This document shows, one piece after another, positions 18,668 through 28,368 of a stretch of DNA of 36,985 bases (the first letter of the stretch is position 1; each line of letters opens with the position of its first letter). The notes beneath the pieces were generated by a model. It had not been told where the DNA came from and searched no databases. It worked only from the letters and a program-made list of their open reading frames with translations. Source of the stretch: an uncultured Clostridium sp. (GTDB lineage: Bacteria; Bacillota; Clostridia; TANB77; CAG-508); NCBI GenBank assembly GCA_930991035.1, contig CAKNRV010000012.1, positions 1-36,985 of the forward strand, given 5' to 3'. The translations under genes and the position numbers were made by a program.

Positions 18668-20830
18668 ATGAAAAAGAAAAGCTTAAGAAAAATATTACAA
18701 AATGAAAGAAGACAAAACAGAGGAATAACGCTAATTGCGTTAGTAATTACAATAGTTGTTCTAGTCATACTGGCAACAATATCAATTAATTTTCTATTTG
18801 GAGAAAATGGATTAGTAACAAAGGCACAGCAAGCCACTCAGCTAACAGAAGAAGCTAGTGCAATGGAAGATATGGGAATATATTTAGCAAGTGTAAAAGG
18901 TGTAGAAGCGCAAGAAGAAAATTTTAGATTAGCAGATTATTTAAGTAATAATATAGGAAATAATGGATTAGAGGATTTCTTAAATAATGGAGATGGTTAT
19001 GGACAGGTATCATATAATGGAAATAAATTTTTAGTAAATTTAACTGACTATACTTATACGTATTTAGGAAAAAGTGATGGTACAGTAAATAGACGTATAG
19101 AACAAGTATTAGGAAACAACAATGAAAGTGTACCAGGAATCTCAATGGTAGAGGCTGGAGCAATAGAAACAGAGGACTTAGGATGGAGAGTACTAAGTGT
19201 AAATAAAGATGGAAGTGTAAACTTAATAGCAAATAGAAATACAGGATTTGAAGTGTCACTATCAGGAATAAATGGATATACAAATGGAGTAAAAGCATTA
19301 AATGAAATATGTTCAAAATTATATGGAAACTTAGAAATAAATGGAGTACAAGTAATATCAGCAAGAAATGCAAATGTTGAAGACTTCTACAATGTAACAT
19401 ATGGTGTAAATAGTAGTGAAGATATAGGAAAAGTATATACAACACAAAAAATCCAAGCATATATAAACACACTAGATGTAACAAATGATGGATATTCAAC
19501 AGAACAAATAGAAAATTATATAGATGCAGGTAATACATCAGGCGAGCAATCTAGTAACACACAAATGCTTGTATCAAGCCAAGGAATGACAATAAAAGAA
19601 GTGGCTACAAGAACAGCAAAAGAAGAAACAGCAAGTATGCTGAATACAGGAAATAATTATTGGCTAGCAACAAGAAATACAAATTCACATTGGGATTCGC
19701 AAAGTGGTGAAATACCAGATTCAGAAGACGAAAGATATGAAGAATATAAAATGACGTATATAAGAGCAGATGGAGAATACGCAAATTATACAATCTTCAA
19801 AATAGATGGCCATAATACATCAGGAACAAATATCACACAAAACTGTGCATTGAGACCAGTAATAACAGTGCCAGCAGAGTGTGTTCCAGATACAACAATA
19901 GGAGCAAGCGTAGAAACAGACCCATTTAATAAAACAGGAGAAGACACAAATGGATATGTAAAAGCAGAAACGATAGCAACTTTGTTAGGAACAGATGTAA
20001 AAGGGGTAAATGCAATAAGCTCAGGATTACCAACAATAGAAGCAGATATGACTTGGACAAAATTAGAAGCTGGAGGATATAATAGTTTAACAGGAGAGTT
20101 TGATACAGAAAATTATGACTATTATATAGCAGATAAAACAACTAAATTGCAAATGAGACTAACAGGAGCGCCAGCATACAATAATGGAGTATTGGCAATG
20201 GACACGGTTATGAATAATTTGTATGGAAATTTAACAGAAATAAAAATAAATGATGGTAAAGATACTATAAAAGTAAATGTAGTGTTAGCAAGAAATGCAA
20301 AATTTGAAGACTTTTATGACGAGACTGAAACAAGTAGTTCTTCATATGGGGGAGTATGGTCAACAAATGCAAATGATAGTACGGCACCAAATAAAATAAC
20401 GTCAACGGGAAATAGATATGCGCCAACATTATTTGCCTCTGAAGACATAAATACAAGTAATGGAATAAGTGACGGATATTCAGATGCAAAAATAACAACA
20501 TATAACTTAAGTACAACAGGGTCGACAATACAATTAACCGATGAGCAAAGAAATTCATATTCGTATGAATTTTATAATGCGGATCCAGGACTAAAAGTTG
20601 TATACAATGCTTACTCGGGTAACCCAAATAGAAATACAGCACAGGCTAATACAGGAACACCATTCTGGCTTTCGTCGCGCTGCGTGGAAGCGCGCTGGCA
20701 CAGCGCTCTCTTCTACTTCCGCTGTATGTCTGGCATTGGAGCATTGAATACAAGCAATGTGTTCATCTCGTACTCTAGCACGAACTCTAATTGCTATGGC
20801 TTGCGCCCAGTCTTGCAGGTTTCTAAATAG
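18668..20830 (+). CDS. Large pilin-like surface protein with two LRPV-type domains and a hypervariable-looking C-terminus
   Basis: The 720-residue product has a basic 18-residue leader and then GITLIALVITIVVLVILA (from Gly19), a type IV pilin-like signal/helix without Glu at +5, followed by FGENGLVTKAQQA as in many clostridial pilin-like proteins. Two similar extracellular modules follow. The first ends near residue 410 (YWLATRN... CALRPVITVP), the second at the C-terminus (FWLSSRC... GLRPVLQVSK). The last 55 codons differ sharply from the rest in codon use (see 20663-20827). ATG 18668 follows AGAGGAGG. Export, assembly into a fibre, and ligand binding by the C-terminal module are inferred. 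It is controlled, if at all, by the cassette upstream (18188-18558). Confidence 0.8.
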   Translation: MKKKSLRKILQNERRQNRGITLIALVITIVVLVILATISINFLFGENGLVTKAQQATQLTEEASAMEDMGIYLASVKGVEAQEENFRLADYLSNNIGNNGLEDFLNNGDGYGQVSYNGNKFLVNLTDYTYTYLGKSDGTVNRRIEQVLGNNNESVPGISMVEAGAIETEDLGWRVLSVNKDGSVNLIANRNTGFEVSLSGINGYTNGVKALNEICSKLYGNLEINGVQVISARNANVEDFYNVTYGVNSSEDIGKVYTTQKIQAYINTLDVTNDGYSTEQIENYIDAGNTSGEQSSNTQMLVSSQGMTIKEVATRTAKEETASMLNTGNNYWLATRNTNSHWDSQSGEIPDSEDERYEEYKMTYIRADGEYANYTIFKIDGHNTSGTNITQNCALRPVITVPAECVPDTTIGASVETDPFNKTGEDTNGYVKAETIATLLGTDVKGVNAISSGLPTIEADMTWTKLEAGGYNSLTGEFDTENYDYYIADKTTKLQMRLTGAPAYNNGVLAMDTVMNNLYGNLTEIKINDGKDTIKVNVVLARNAKFEDFYDETETSSSSYGGVWSTNANDSTAPNKITSTGNRYAPTLFASEDINTSNGISDGYSDAKITTYNLSTTGSTIQLTDEQRNSYSYEFYNADPGLKVVYNAYSGNPNRNTAQANTGTPFWLSSRCVEARWHSALFYFRCMSGIGALNTSNVFISYSSTNSNCYGLRPVLQVSK
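20663..20827 (+). other. Candidate variable region (DGR-like) at the 3' end of the pilin-like gene
   Basis: From TTCTGG onward, only 6 of 55 codons end in A and 35 end in C or T, while the preceding 665 codons are dominated by A-ending codons. Arg is CGC four times here but almost always AGA before. Many codons (TGC, CGC, CAC, AGC, CTC, TAC, TGT, TCT, ATC) are what AAC or AAT becomes when adenines are replaced. The segment ends in GC-rich GGCTTGCGCCCAGTC, where a DGR initiation-of-homing site would lie. No template repeat or reverse transcriptase is in the window. Confidence 0.55.
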
Positions 20831-20850
20831 GTTTTGTAAATTATACTACT

Positions 20851-20880
20851 TGACAAAAGAGTATATGTACTGATATTATT
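20851..20880 (+). promoter_or_regulatory. Promoter of phase-variable cassette 2
   Basis: TTGACA (20851-20856), an 18-base spacer and TATTAT (20875-20880), matching cassette 1 except for a base in the spacer. Confidence 0.75.
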
Positions 20881-20925
20881 ATGACATAAAAGCAAGAAAA
20901 AAACATAGGAGAAGAAACAAGAAAA

Positions 20926-21203
20926 ATGACTAAAACCGTTGGCGTTGTAAGAGAGAGAGAGAGAGCAATAGATTAGAGAAAGTTGCTTTAATTTGTGATG
21001 CGAAAAATGTAGAATACAATACAGAAAATATAGACAAAAGTAGCTCAAAAAATAAAGAAAAAATACAAAATAAAGCAAGTGAAAGTACGCTATTAGTATG
21101 TACTAAAAATGTATGTAAAAACAAAATAATAAAAGAAGATAAAGCAAAAAGGGTAGATTATATTGCAAATAGAAGAAAGGAAAAACTTCTATTTACAGGA
21201 TAG
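20926..21203 (+). pseudogene. Phase-variable small ORF, copy 2 (frame broken at an AG tract; OFF)
   Basis: ATG 20926 encodes MTKTVGVV and enters 8 AG units (20950-20965), stopping at TAG 20974-20976. The shifted frame runs from AGC 20964 for 79 codons to TAG 21201-21203, ending RRKEKLLFTG as in copy 1. The tract is three AG units (6 bases) shorter than copy 1, so both copies are out of frame in the same way, and both need one unit lost or two gained. Substitutions between the copies fall largely in third positions (GCA/GCG, TAT/TAC, GAG/GAA, TGC/TGT), and no indel exists in 240 bases after the tract. It precedes the broken BspA-like gene. Confidence 0.7.
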
Positions 21204-21215
21204 TCTATCCTTTTT
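21146..21215 (+). terminator. Conserved attenuator-like hairpin, cassette 2
   Basis: AAAAAGGGTAGA (21146-21157) pairs with TCTATCCTTTTT (21204-21215); the one change from cassette 1 (GGATAGA to GGGTAGA) is a G-U wobble that keeps the stem. The inner hairpin AATAGAAG/CTTCTATT is unchanged, and the flanking TTTGTGCT...AGCACAAA inverted repeat is also present. Confidence 0.65.
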
Positions 21216-21275
21216 GTGCTGTAAAATGAAAAAAGTAAACAAACTTTATAGTTTAAGCACAAATGTCAAAAGAAA

Positions 21276-22486
21276 GTGGCAGATAGCGAAATAAAACGCT
21301 ATATAGAAGAAAAATACAAAGAGGAGGAAATTTTAGAAGACTATGTGTTTAGTCAATGCAGAAATTTAGCAGAAATAATTATACCGACAAATTTGACAAG
21401 AATAGATGCTGGAGCATTTTATAATTGCGTCAAATTAAATAATATAACCATACCAGCAGGAGTCACTAACATAGATACTAGTAGCCTTTATGGATGTGCA
21501 AATCTAACTAATGTAACAATAGACTCCGAAAATGAAGTATACGAAATAGACGGAGAGCAGCCAGGAATAATATATAAGAAAGAAAATGGAGTACGAATAT
21601 CATTAATAATGTTAGCTCCAATGGCAAATGAAGAAACAGTAAAAATAAGTGAAGGAATTACAGAATTAGGATTATCAGCATTATCAATATGTACAAATAT
21701 GAAAACATTGGAGTTGCCAAGTAGCTTATCAAGTATTGAAGGAAGTGCTTTTGATGGACTAAGACTACTGGAAAATATAAGTTTTCCACAAGGAAATAAT
21801 AAATATACAGTACAAGATGGATATTTGTATGGAAATAATGGAACAGAACTAATTTATATTGTGCCAACTAAGACACAAATTGAAATAAGTGAAAATGTAC
21901 AAACAATAAAAAGTTTTGCAATTCAAAATAGAAATATAACAGAATTAATTATACCAAACAATGTAACAACAATAGAAAGACAAATACTTCGTAATAGTAC
22001 TAACTTAAAAAGTATAAAAATTGGAACTGGAGTAAGTAGTTTGAATAGCAATTTTAAGGCATATGCAGGTATACAAGCTGGACTTCAAATAGAGATAAAT
22101 TCAGGAAATCAATACTATAAGGTAGTAAATAATTTGATATTAACAATAGATGGAACAGAAGTTGTTACCTACGTAGATACAAACGTACAAACTCAAACAA
22201 TACCAGATGGAGTAAAAAAATTAGCGCTAGTGCATTCTTAGACTTTAATATAGCGAACGCAATAAGTCTACCAGGCACTTTACAAGTAATAGGTAGAGAA
22301 AGTTTTAGAAGTTGTACAAATTTAACAGAGATAGAGATACCAAGTGGTGTGGAAACAATAGAGGATAACGCATTTTATAATTGTTCAAACTTGGAAACAA
22401 TAAAAATAAACAAAGCAGAAGGCGACTTAGCAGGAGCACCTTGGGGAGCACCAAAGGGTGATAGAGCACTTGTATGGAGCGAGTAA
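21276..22486 (+). pseudogene. BspA-type leucine-rich-repeat protein gene, frameshifted
   Basis: The first part (GTG 21276 to TAG 22241, 321 codons) has BspA/LRR_5 repeats such as LTRIDAGAFYNCVKLNNITIP and LIIPNNVTTIERQILRN. It stops after DGVKKLALVHS. From 22231 the +2 frame continues the LRR pattern (AFLDFNIANAISLPGTL ... GVETIEDNAFYNCSNLETIKI) to ALVWSE and TAA 22484-22486. A single lost A in the A7 run at 22214-22220 explains the break: with eight A the join reads GVKKISASAFLDF. No signal peptide or pilin helix precedes the repeats, the GTG start has a poor ribosome site, and the good AGGAGG at 21322 has no in-frame start at proper spacing. The N-terminus is therefore probably also lost. 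Intact relatives are surface adhesins. Confidence 0.75.
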
Positions 22487-22538
22487 ATAAATATAAATCA
22501 TATATTGTAAATTCTTACAAAAATACCAATTTTTTATA

Positions 22539-22567
22539 TTGCAAAATACAACAAAATAATATATAAT
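22539..22567 (+). promoter_or_regulatory. Promoter of the giant dockerin protein gene
   Basis: TTGCAA (22539-22544), a 17-base spacer and a perfect TATAAT (22562-22567), 67 bases before the start codon. The three genes that follow are closely spaced and could share this transcript. Confidence 0.65.
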
Positions 22568-22633
22568 TTTTATGAATATCAATAAAAACTTATGCAAAAA
22601 GTGGAAAAACTGTGGATAAAGAGGTAGAAATAT

Positions 22634-25600
22634 ATGAAGAAGAAACTTATAAATTATATATTATGTATTTTTGCTGTATGTATACTGCTAATGTTACTAC
22701 CAAATGTGGCTAAAGCAGCAGAGGAAACTGTGTTAGAAAGTACAAAATACTTAATTTTAGAGGAAAGAGGATATATTACAAGAATTGTACCAGAGACGGA
22801 AATTGCAGAATTTAAGCAAGGGTTTAATGTAAGTTCAGATGCTATTGGCATATATCAAGATAGTACAATGTCAGAAGAAGTTACTTCTGGATATATTAAA
22901 ACCGGAATGTATGCAACTTTTGATGGAACTAACCAAAATTTTGAACTCAGCGTAATAGGTGATATAGATTCAGATGGAGAAATTACCCAAATAGATTTAA
23001 ATCGTTTAATAAAGCACGTCGTAGGTTTACAAGAAGCCCAATTACAAGGGCTAACTCAAATTTCTGCCGACTTATCTAGTGATGGAAATATAAATCAAGT
23101 TGATATTACAATTATGATTAGATATATAATGGAGCACGAACTATATATACCAGAGATAGTTAGACCGTCTGCACCAACTATTGAAGTAATTAGTGGTGAA
23201 GTAAATCCAAGTGGGTCATATAAAGGGGAGGTTAAAGTTCAAATAACAGAAAACTTAGATTCTGGTGTAGAAATAGGAAAAACAATTTACAAAATATCTG
23301 GAAGTACAACAGTAGAAGAAACAGAGATTGAATCAGGTGGAATAATTACTCTAACTGATAAAGGTGAATATAAAATAACTGCATTTTCATATTCTTTAGA
23401 AGGTGCAAGGTCAGCTATTGTTAGCAAAACCATAAAAATTACTGGGTTGCCACCAGATTTATATGACGAAGAAAAAGCAGAGCAAGAAGGTAAAGAACCA
23501 AATGTAACTGTTTCTAAATCTGAGGAAGATTGGACAAATCAAGACGTTATTATAAAAATTGAATTAGACGAAGATGTAAATCCAGATGGAGAGTACGAAT
23601 TACAATACAAGGACGACGATGGAGAATGGAAACCTTATGACCCAGAAACAGGTATTATTGTTTCTGAAAATACTGAAATAGAAGTTAATTTAACAGATGG
23701 AGAAAATAACGGAGGCTCTATAACTGTTGTGGTAGACAATATAGATAAAAATCTTCCAGAAGGAACTTTAAATGTAATTCCAACACAGGATAAAGTAATA
23801 GTAAATGTAGATGCTAAAGACGATTTATCTGGAATAGAAGAGTACATATATCAAATTGGTAAAGTAAATGAAGATGGAGAGATAGAATGGCAAGAGCCAA
23901 TCTCTTCTACTGATAATAACCATATTTTTGAAGATTTAGAAAAGGACACTACATACAAGGTTAAAGTTGAGATTATAGATAAAGCGCGAAATAAAACAGT
24001 ACTTGAAGAAGAAGTAACAACTTTAGAAGATGGTACTTCTGGTCAATTTATACAAATTAGCCAAGATTCAAGAAAGTGGACTTCGCAGTCTGTAAAAGTT
24101 ACTGTAACTGCTACTACTAATCAGTATAAAACGGAATATAGTATAGATGGAACTACTTGGACAGAATTTGAATCAATACAAGAGCTAACAATTACAGAAA
24201 ATAGAACTGTTTATGGTAGGGCATCACTAAATGGACAGATTCTAGAAGTTGTAAGCTTAGATGTTACCAACATAGACAAACAAGCACCAAAAGCTGAAAT
24301 AGAAATTTCTGATATTACAAGTAGAAGTTTTAAAGCTACACTTAAAGCGGAAGATGAGATAAGTGGAATTGCTAAATTAATATGGTATTACAAACCAGCA
24401 GATAAAGACACCTACGAGCAAAAAGAATATAATTATGTGGTTATAGGAAGCACTGGGCAGGGAGCTAAGACACAAAATACAACTTATGATTATATAGACT
24501 TAATTAGTGGAACTTATTGGGTATGTGCAGAGGTTACAGATGCGGCAGGAAATTCATATATTACAGATACTATTTATGTTGAACCAGAAATTGTAACTTC
24601 TGGAACAGAAGGTATTAAAGTAACACAAAGTAATTCAAACTGGACTAATGAGAGTGTTGATGTAAAAATAGAGTCAACAGATGAAAGATATACAGTTTTG
24701 ACAAGTACTGATGGAGACGAATGGAACCCAGTAACAGAATATACTTTATATGAAAATGATACTATTTATTGTAAATTAACAGATGGAATAAATTCAGGAG
24801 AAGTTCTTGAATATAATGTAACAAACATAGACACGCAGAAGTCTGAAGTAGAGATTTCTCAAAAAGATGTAACAAGTAAATCATTTACAGCTAATTTGAA
24901 TATAAAGGATAACGCAAGTGGTTTAGGACAGATTAAATGGTATTACAAAAAAGACGGAGACAGTGACTATATAGAGGTAATACAAGATTATACGGAAATT
25001 AAAGGACCAAATGCAGGTGAATTAGAAACACAAAAAGAGTTATTTATAGACAACCTAACTTCTGGAACATACCAAGTTTATGCAATTGTAACAGATGTTG
25101 CCGGAAATACAACACAAACAGAAGAAATATCTATAACACTAGTTACAATTACTACTGGAGAAGAAGGTTTAAGTTTAGCTAAAGATAATGAAAATTGGAC
25201 AAATCAGCAAGTAACTGTAAATGCTACTTTATTGGACGAAAGATATACTATTCAATTGAAATCAAATGAGTCAGACTGGCAAAATGCTACAAGTTTAACT
25301 CTTACTTCGAATGATACAGTATATGCAAGATTAACAGATGGTGTAAACTATGGAGAGCAAACATCTATACAAGTAACAAATATAGATAAGGAAATCGTAA
25401 ATGCAACAATGTCTAATATAGACACGACCAGCAAAAGCTTTACACTTAAAGCTGATATAACAGATAATGCAAGTGGACTTGCAGAAATTGATTGGTATAT
25501 TAGAAAAGATGGAGAAGAGGAATGGAAACTTTCTGAAGATTCTTTTGAAGAAATAAACGGAAGTGTAGCAGGAGAGCTAGATACTAGTAAAGAAAAAGAG

Positions 25601-28351
25601 TATGACAATTTAACTACTGGAACTTATCAAGTATATGCGTTAATTACGGACGTTGCTGGTAATACCGCGGTCCTAGATAGCACTGGAGTTAGCGAGCAAG
25701 ATCCAAATAATCCAGATTATGATCCGGACGAAGAAGGAAATGATCCATTAGATACTACTTTAGTTACAATTACAGATGGAGAAGATGGTATAGAGTTTGT
25801 TTCTAGCAATGAAAACTGGACAAACCAAAATGTTACAATAACAGCAAATTCAACAGACGAAAGATATACAGTACAAACGAGTACAGATGGACAAAATTGG
25901 GTAGACAGAGAAGATGTGGAATTTGAAGCTAATGGAACAATATATGCAAGACTAACAGATGGAATAAATGCTGGAACAGATACAAATAGACAAGTAACTA
26001 ACATAGATAAGGAACAAATAGTAGTTACAACAGATGAAATTTTAAATATAACTAGTAAGTCATTTACTAATCAGATAGACATAACAGATAATGCAAGTGG
26101 TTTATCAAAAATACAAATTTACTACAAAAAACAAGAAGATGCGGACTATAAAGTGAAAGAAGAAAATTACCAACAATTAAATGGAAGTGTAGCAGGAGAG
26201 AAAGATACAAGTAAAAATATATTAGTAGATAATTTAGAAACAGGAACGTATATTACTTATGCAGTAATAACAGATGTGGCTGGTAATACTACTACAACAC
26301 AAGAAAAAGAATTAACATTACTTGCTATGCCAGCTGGAGATGCAACTTTAATGCTTGAACCAAGCAATACAAACTGGACAAATGAACCTATAACAATAAC
26401 TGTACACAATACAGACGATAGGTATAGTGTTCAAGTAAGCTTAGATGGATTAAAATGGGAAGACAAAGACGAGATAACAATAGATAAAAATGAGATAGTG
26501 TATTCAAGACTAACTGATGGAGTGAACTTTGGAGAGGCAGCAAGTATAACAATAACAAACATAGATACAACACAGCCAACAGGTTCAGTACAATTAATAG
26601 GAACAACAAGTAAATCAATGGAAATACAAGCCGAAGCTCAGGACGAGGCAAGCGGTATTGCACAAATTACTTGGTATTACCAAAAAGAAGGCGAAGCTGC
26701 GCAAAGCAAAACAGTAAATTACAAAACAATAAACGGAGCTGAAGCTGGAGAACTACAAGTTACAGAAAATCAAATTTTTGATAACTTAATAAACGGTACT
26801 TATGAAGTTTGGGCAGTGATAACAGATGTTGCATCAAATGTTACAACAACAGAAAAAATAACGGTAGTATTAGATACAATAACTCCAGGAGAAACAGCTT
26901 TAACATTAACTCCAGATATAACATATTGGACAAATGGAAGTGTAACAGTAGAGGTAACAAATACAGATAGTAAATATGGGGTTCAAACAAGTACAGATGG
27001 AACCCAGTGGAATAATGAATCTGTTGTTACAACAGATAAAAACGTTACTGTATATGCAAGATTATTTGACGGAGTAAATGGTGGAGAAGCAGCATCATAT
27101 ACAGTTGGAAATATAGATAAAGACTTACCAATACTAGGCAGTATAAATAACAAACCAGGTGGAACATCCTTAACTTTAAGCCTAGATGTTACAGACGCAT
27201 TAAGTGGTATAGCAAAAATAAATTGGTACTATAAATTGACTTCAGAAGAAAAATACAATGTTACAACAAATGATTACGTAGATATAAATGGAAGCGAAAA
27301 AGGAAGTAATAGTGATACACTAACAACAACAATTTCAAATTTAATTGCAGGAAGTACATACAACATTTATGTAGAAGTATATGACGTAGCTGGAAATATG
27401 GTTTCTACAATAGATTCACCAATAGAAGCTATAACAAATACAGCCCCAGAGGCACCAACAGTTACATTATCTTCAAAAACAACAAATTCTATTACAGTAC
27501 AAGCAAATGCAACAGATGCAGATGGAGATAGATTAACATACACATTATATACAAGTACAAGCGAAAATGGTGATTATACGGAAGCTGCAACTGCAACAGG
27601 AGATTCAGGAAGTAATGTTACTTTAACAGCAAGTAATTTAACAGATTATACAATATACTATTACTATGTAACAGTAACTGACCAAATAGCAGATAACCAA
27701 AGCACTAAAGCGAACCAAAGGACATATTGTCCAGGAACAGGACATAGCGGAAACTATTGTGATGGAACAACCACAACAAGTAGAACTTGTACAGGTTGTA
27801 GAGGATATGGAACAATAGAAACAGAAAGAACTTGTAGTTCTTGTAGAGGAAGCGGTGGAGATTATGAGACAGTTTCTGTAAGATGTGGAGCTTGCGGAGG
27901 TTCTGGAGAGACAGAAAGAAACTGTAGCTCTTGTGGAGGTTCTGGTAGAATAGATAGATGGATTACTTGCCATACTTGTTTTGGAACTGGAACAGTAACA
28001 GGAGATGGAACTTGCCCATCTTGTGGAGGTTCTGGACAGATATATCAAGAAGGAGCTTGGTGTGGAGCTTGCGGTGGCAGTGGTAGTGTAACATCTTCTT
28101 GTGGAGCTTGCGGTGGATCTGGTAGTACAACATCATCAGAATGGGTAAGTTGCAGATCTTGTGGCGGACGAGGAGAGGTAACAGTAGATGTAACTTGTAG
28201 CACTTGTAGAGGAACTGGAACAGTATATATAACAACACCTGGATGCTCACACGGAAATAGCTCACCACACTATTACTGTACAACACATAATTACAACGGC
28301 AGTGTATCAAACCATTGTGTACACGGTAAATCTTCACAACACGATGACTAA
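22634..28351 (+). CDS. Giant secreted protein: dockerin-like module, seven Ig-like repeat pairs, and ten DnaJ-type CxxCxGxG zinc motifs
   Basis: The 1905-residue product has a signal peptide (cleavage near AKA-AEE, residue 28). A dockerin-like module lies at about 106-172, with two calcium-loop helices: DIDSDGEITQIDLNRLIKHV and DLSSDGNINQVDITIMIRYI. Then come seven repeats beginning W-T-(N/S) at about residues 298, 480, 668, 853, 1060, 1245 and 1430, each followed by a second module ending (S/T)GTYxVxAxxTDVAGN. An fn3-like domain lies at about 1601-1690. Residues about 1697-1905 hold ten CxxCxGxG motifs, as in the zinc domain of DnaJ (which has four), and end in Cys/His-rich repeats (CSHG, YYCTTH, HCVHG). 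No LPXTG or membrane anchor is present, so attachment through the cohesin-like protein at 28916 is a natural guess. Function is unknown. Confidence 0.85.
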   Translation: MKKKLINYILCIFAVCILLMLLPNVAKAAEETVLESTKYLILEERGYITRIVPETEIAEFKQGFNVSSDAIGIYQDSTMSEEVTSGYIKTGMYATFDGTNQNFELSVIGDIDSDGEITQIDLNRLIKHVVGLQEAQLQGLTQISADLSSDGNINQVDITIMIRYIMEHELYIPEIVRPSAPTIEVISGEVNPSGSYKGEVKVQITENLDSGVEIGKTIYKISGSTTVEETEIESGGIITLTDKGEYKITAFSYSLEGARSAIVSKTIKITGLPPDLYDEEKAEQEGKEPNVTVSKSEEDWTNQDVIIKIELDEDVNPDGEYELQYKDDDGEWKPYDPETGIIVSENTEIEVNLTDGENNGGSITVVVDNIDKNLPEGTLNVIPTQDKVIVNVDAKDDLSGIEEYIYQIGKVNEDGEIEWQEPISSTDNNHIFEDLEKDTTYKVKVEIIDKARNKTVLEEEVTTLEDGTSGQFIQISQDSRKWTSQSVKVTVTATTNQYKTEYSIDGTTWTEFESIQELTITENRTVYGRASLNGQILEVVSLDVTNIDKQAPKAEIEISDITSRSFKATLKAEDEISGIAKLIWYYKPADKDTYEQKEYNYVVIGSTGQGAKTQNTTYDYIDLISGTYWVCAEVTDAAGNSYITDTIYVEPEIVTSGTEGIKVTQSNSNWTNESVDVKIESTDERYTVLTSTDGDEWNPVTEYTLYENDTIYCKLTDGINSGEVLEYNVTNIDTQKSEVEISQKDVTSKSFTANLNIKDNASGLGQIKWYYKKDGDSDYIEVIQDYTEIKGPNAGELETQKELFIDNLTSGTYQVYAIVTDVAGNTTQTEEISITLVTITTGEEGLSLAKDNENWTNQQVTVNATLLDERYTIQLKSNESDWQNATSLTLTSNDTVYARLTDGVNYGEQTSIQVTNIDKEIVNATMSNIDTTSKSFTLKADITDNASGLAEIDWYIRKDGEEEWKLSEDSFEEINGSVAGELDTSKEKEYDNLTTGTYQVYALITDVAGNTAVLDSTGVSEQDPNNPDYDPDEEGNDPLDTTLVTITDGEDGIEFVSSNENWTNQNVTITANSTDERYTVQTSTDGQNWVDREDVEFEANGTIYARLTDGINAGTDTNRQVTNIDKEQIVVTTDEILNITSKSFTNQIDITDNASGLSKIQIYYKKQEDADYKVKEENYQQLNGSVAGEKDTSKNILVDNLETGTYITYAVITDVAGNTTTTQEKELTLLAMPAGDATLMLEPSNTNWTNEPITITVHNTDDRYSVQVSLDGLKWEDKDEITIDKNEIVYSRLTDGVNFGEAASITITNIDTTQPTGSVQLIGTTSKSMEIQAEAQDEASGIAQITWYYQKEGEAAQSKTVNYKTINGAEAGELQVTENQIFDNLINGTYEVWAVITDVASNVTTTEKITVVLDTITPGETALTLTPDITYWTNGSVTVEVTNTDSKYGVQTSTDGTQWNNESVVTTDKNVTVYARLFDGVNGGEAASYTVGNIDKDLPILGSINNKPGGTSLTLSLDVTDALSGIAKINWYYKLTSEEKYNVTTNDYVDINGSEKGSNSDTLTTTISNLIAGSTYNIYVEVYDVAGNMVSTIDSPIEAITNTAPEAPTVTLSSKTTNSITVQANATDADGDRLTYTLYTSTSENGDYTEAATATGDSGSNVTLTASNLTDYTIYYYYVTVTDQIADNQSTKANQRTYCPGTGHSGNYCDGTTTTSRTCTGCRGYGTIETERTCSSCRGSGGDYETVSVRCGACGGSGETERNCSSCGGSGRIDRWITCHTCFGTGTVTGDGTCPSCGGSGQIYQEGAWCGACGGSGSVTSSCGACGGSGSTTSSEWVSCRSCGGRGEVTVDVTCSTCRGTGTVYITTPGCSHGNSSPHYYCTTHNYNGSVSNHCVHGKSSQHDD

Positions 28352-28368
28352 TAAATAATAAGGAGGAA

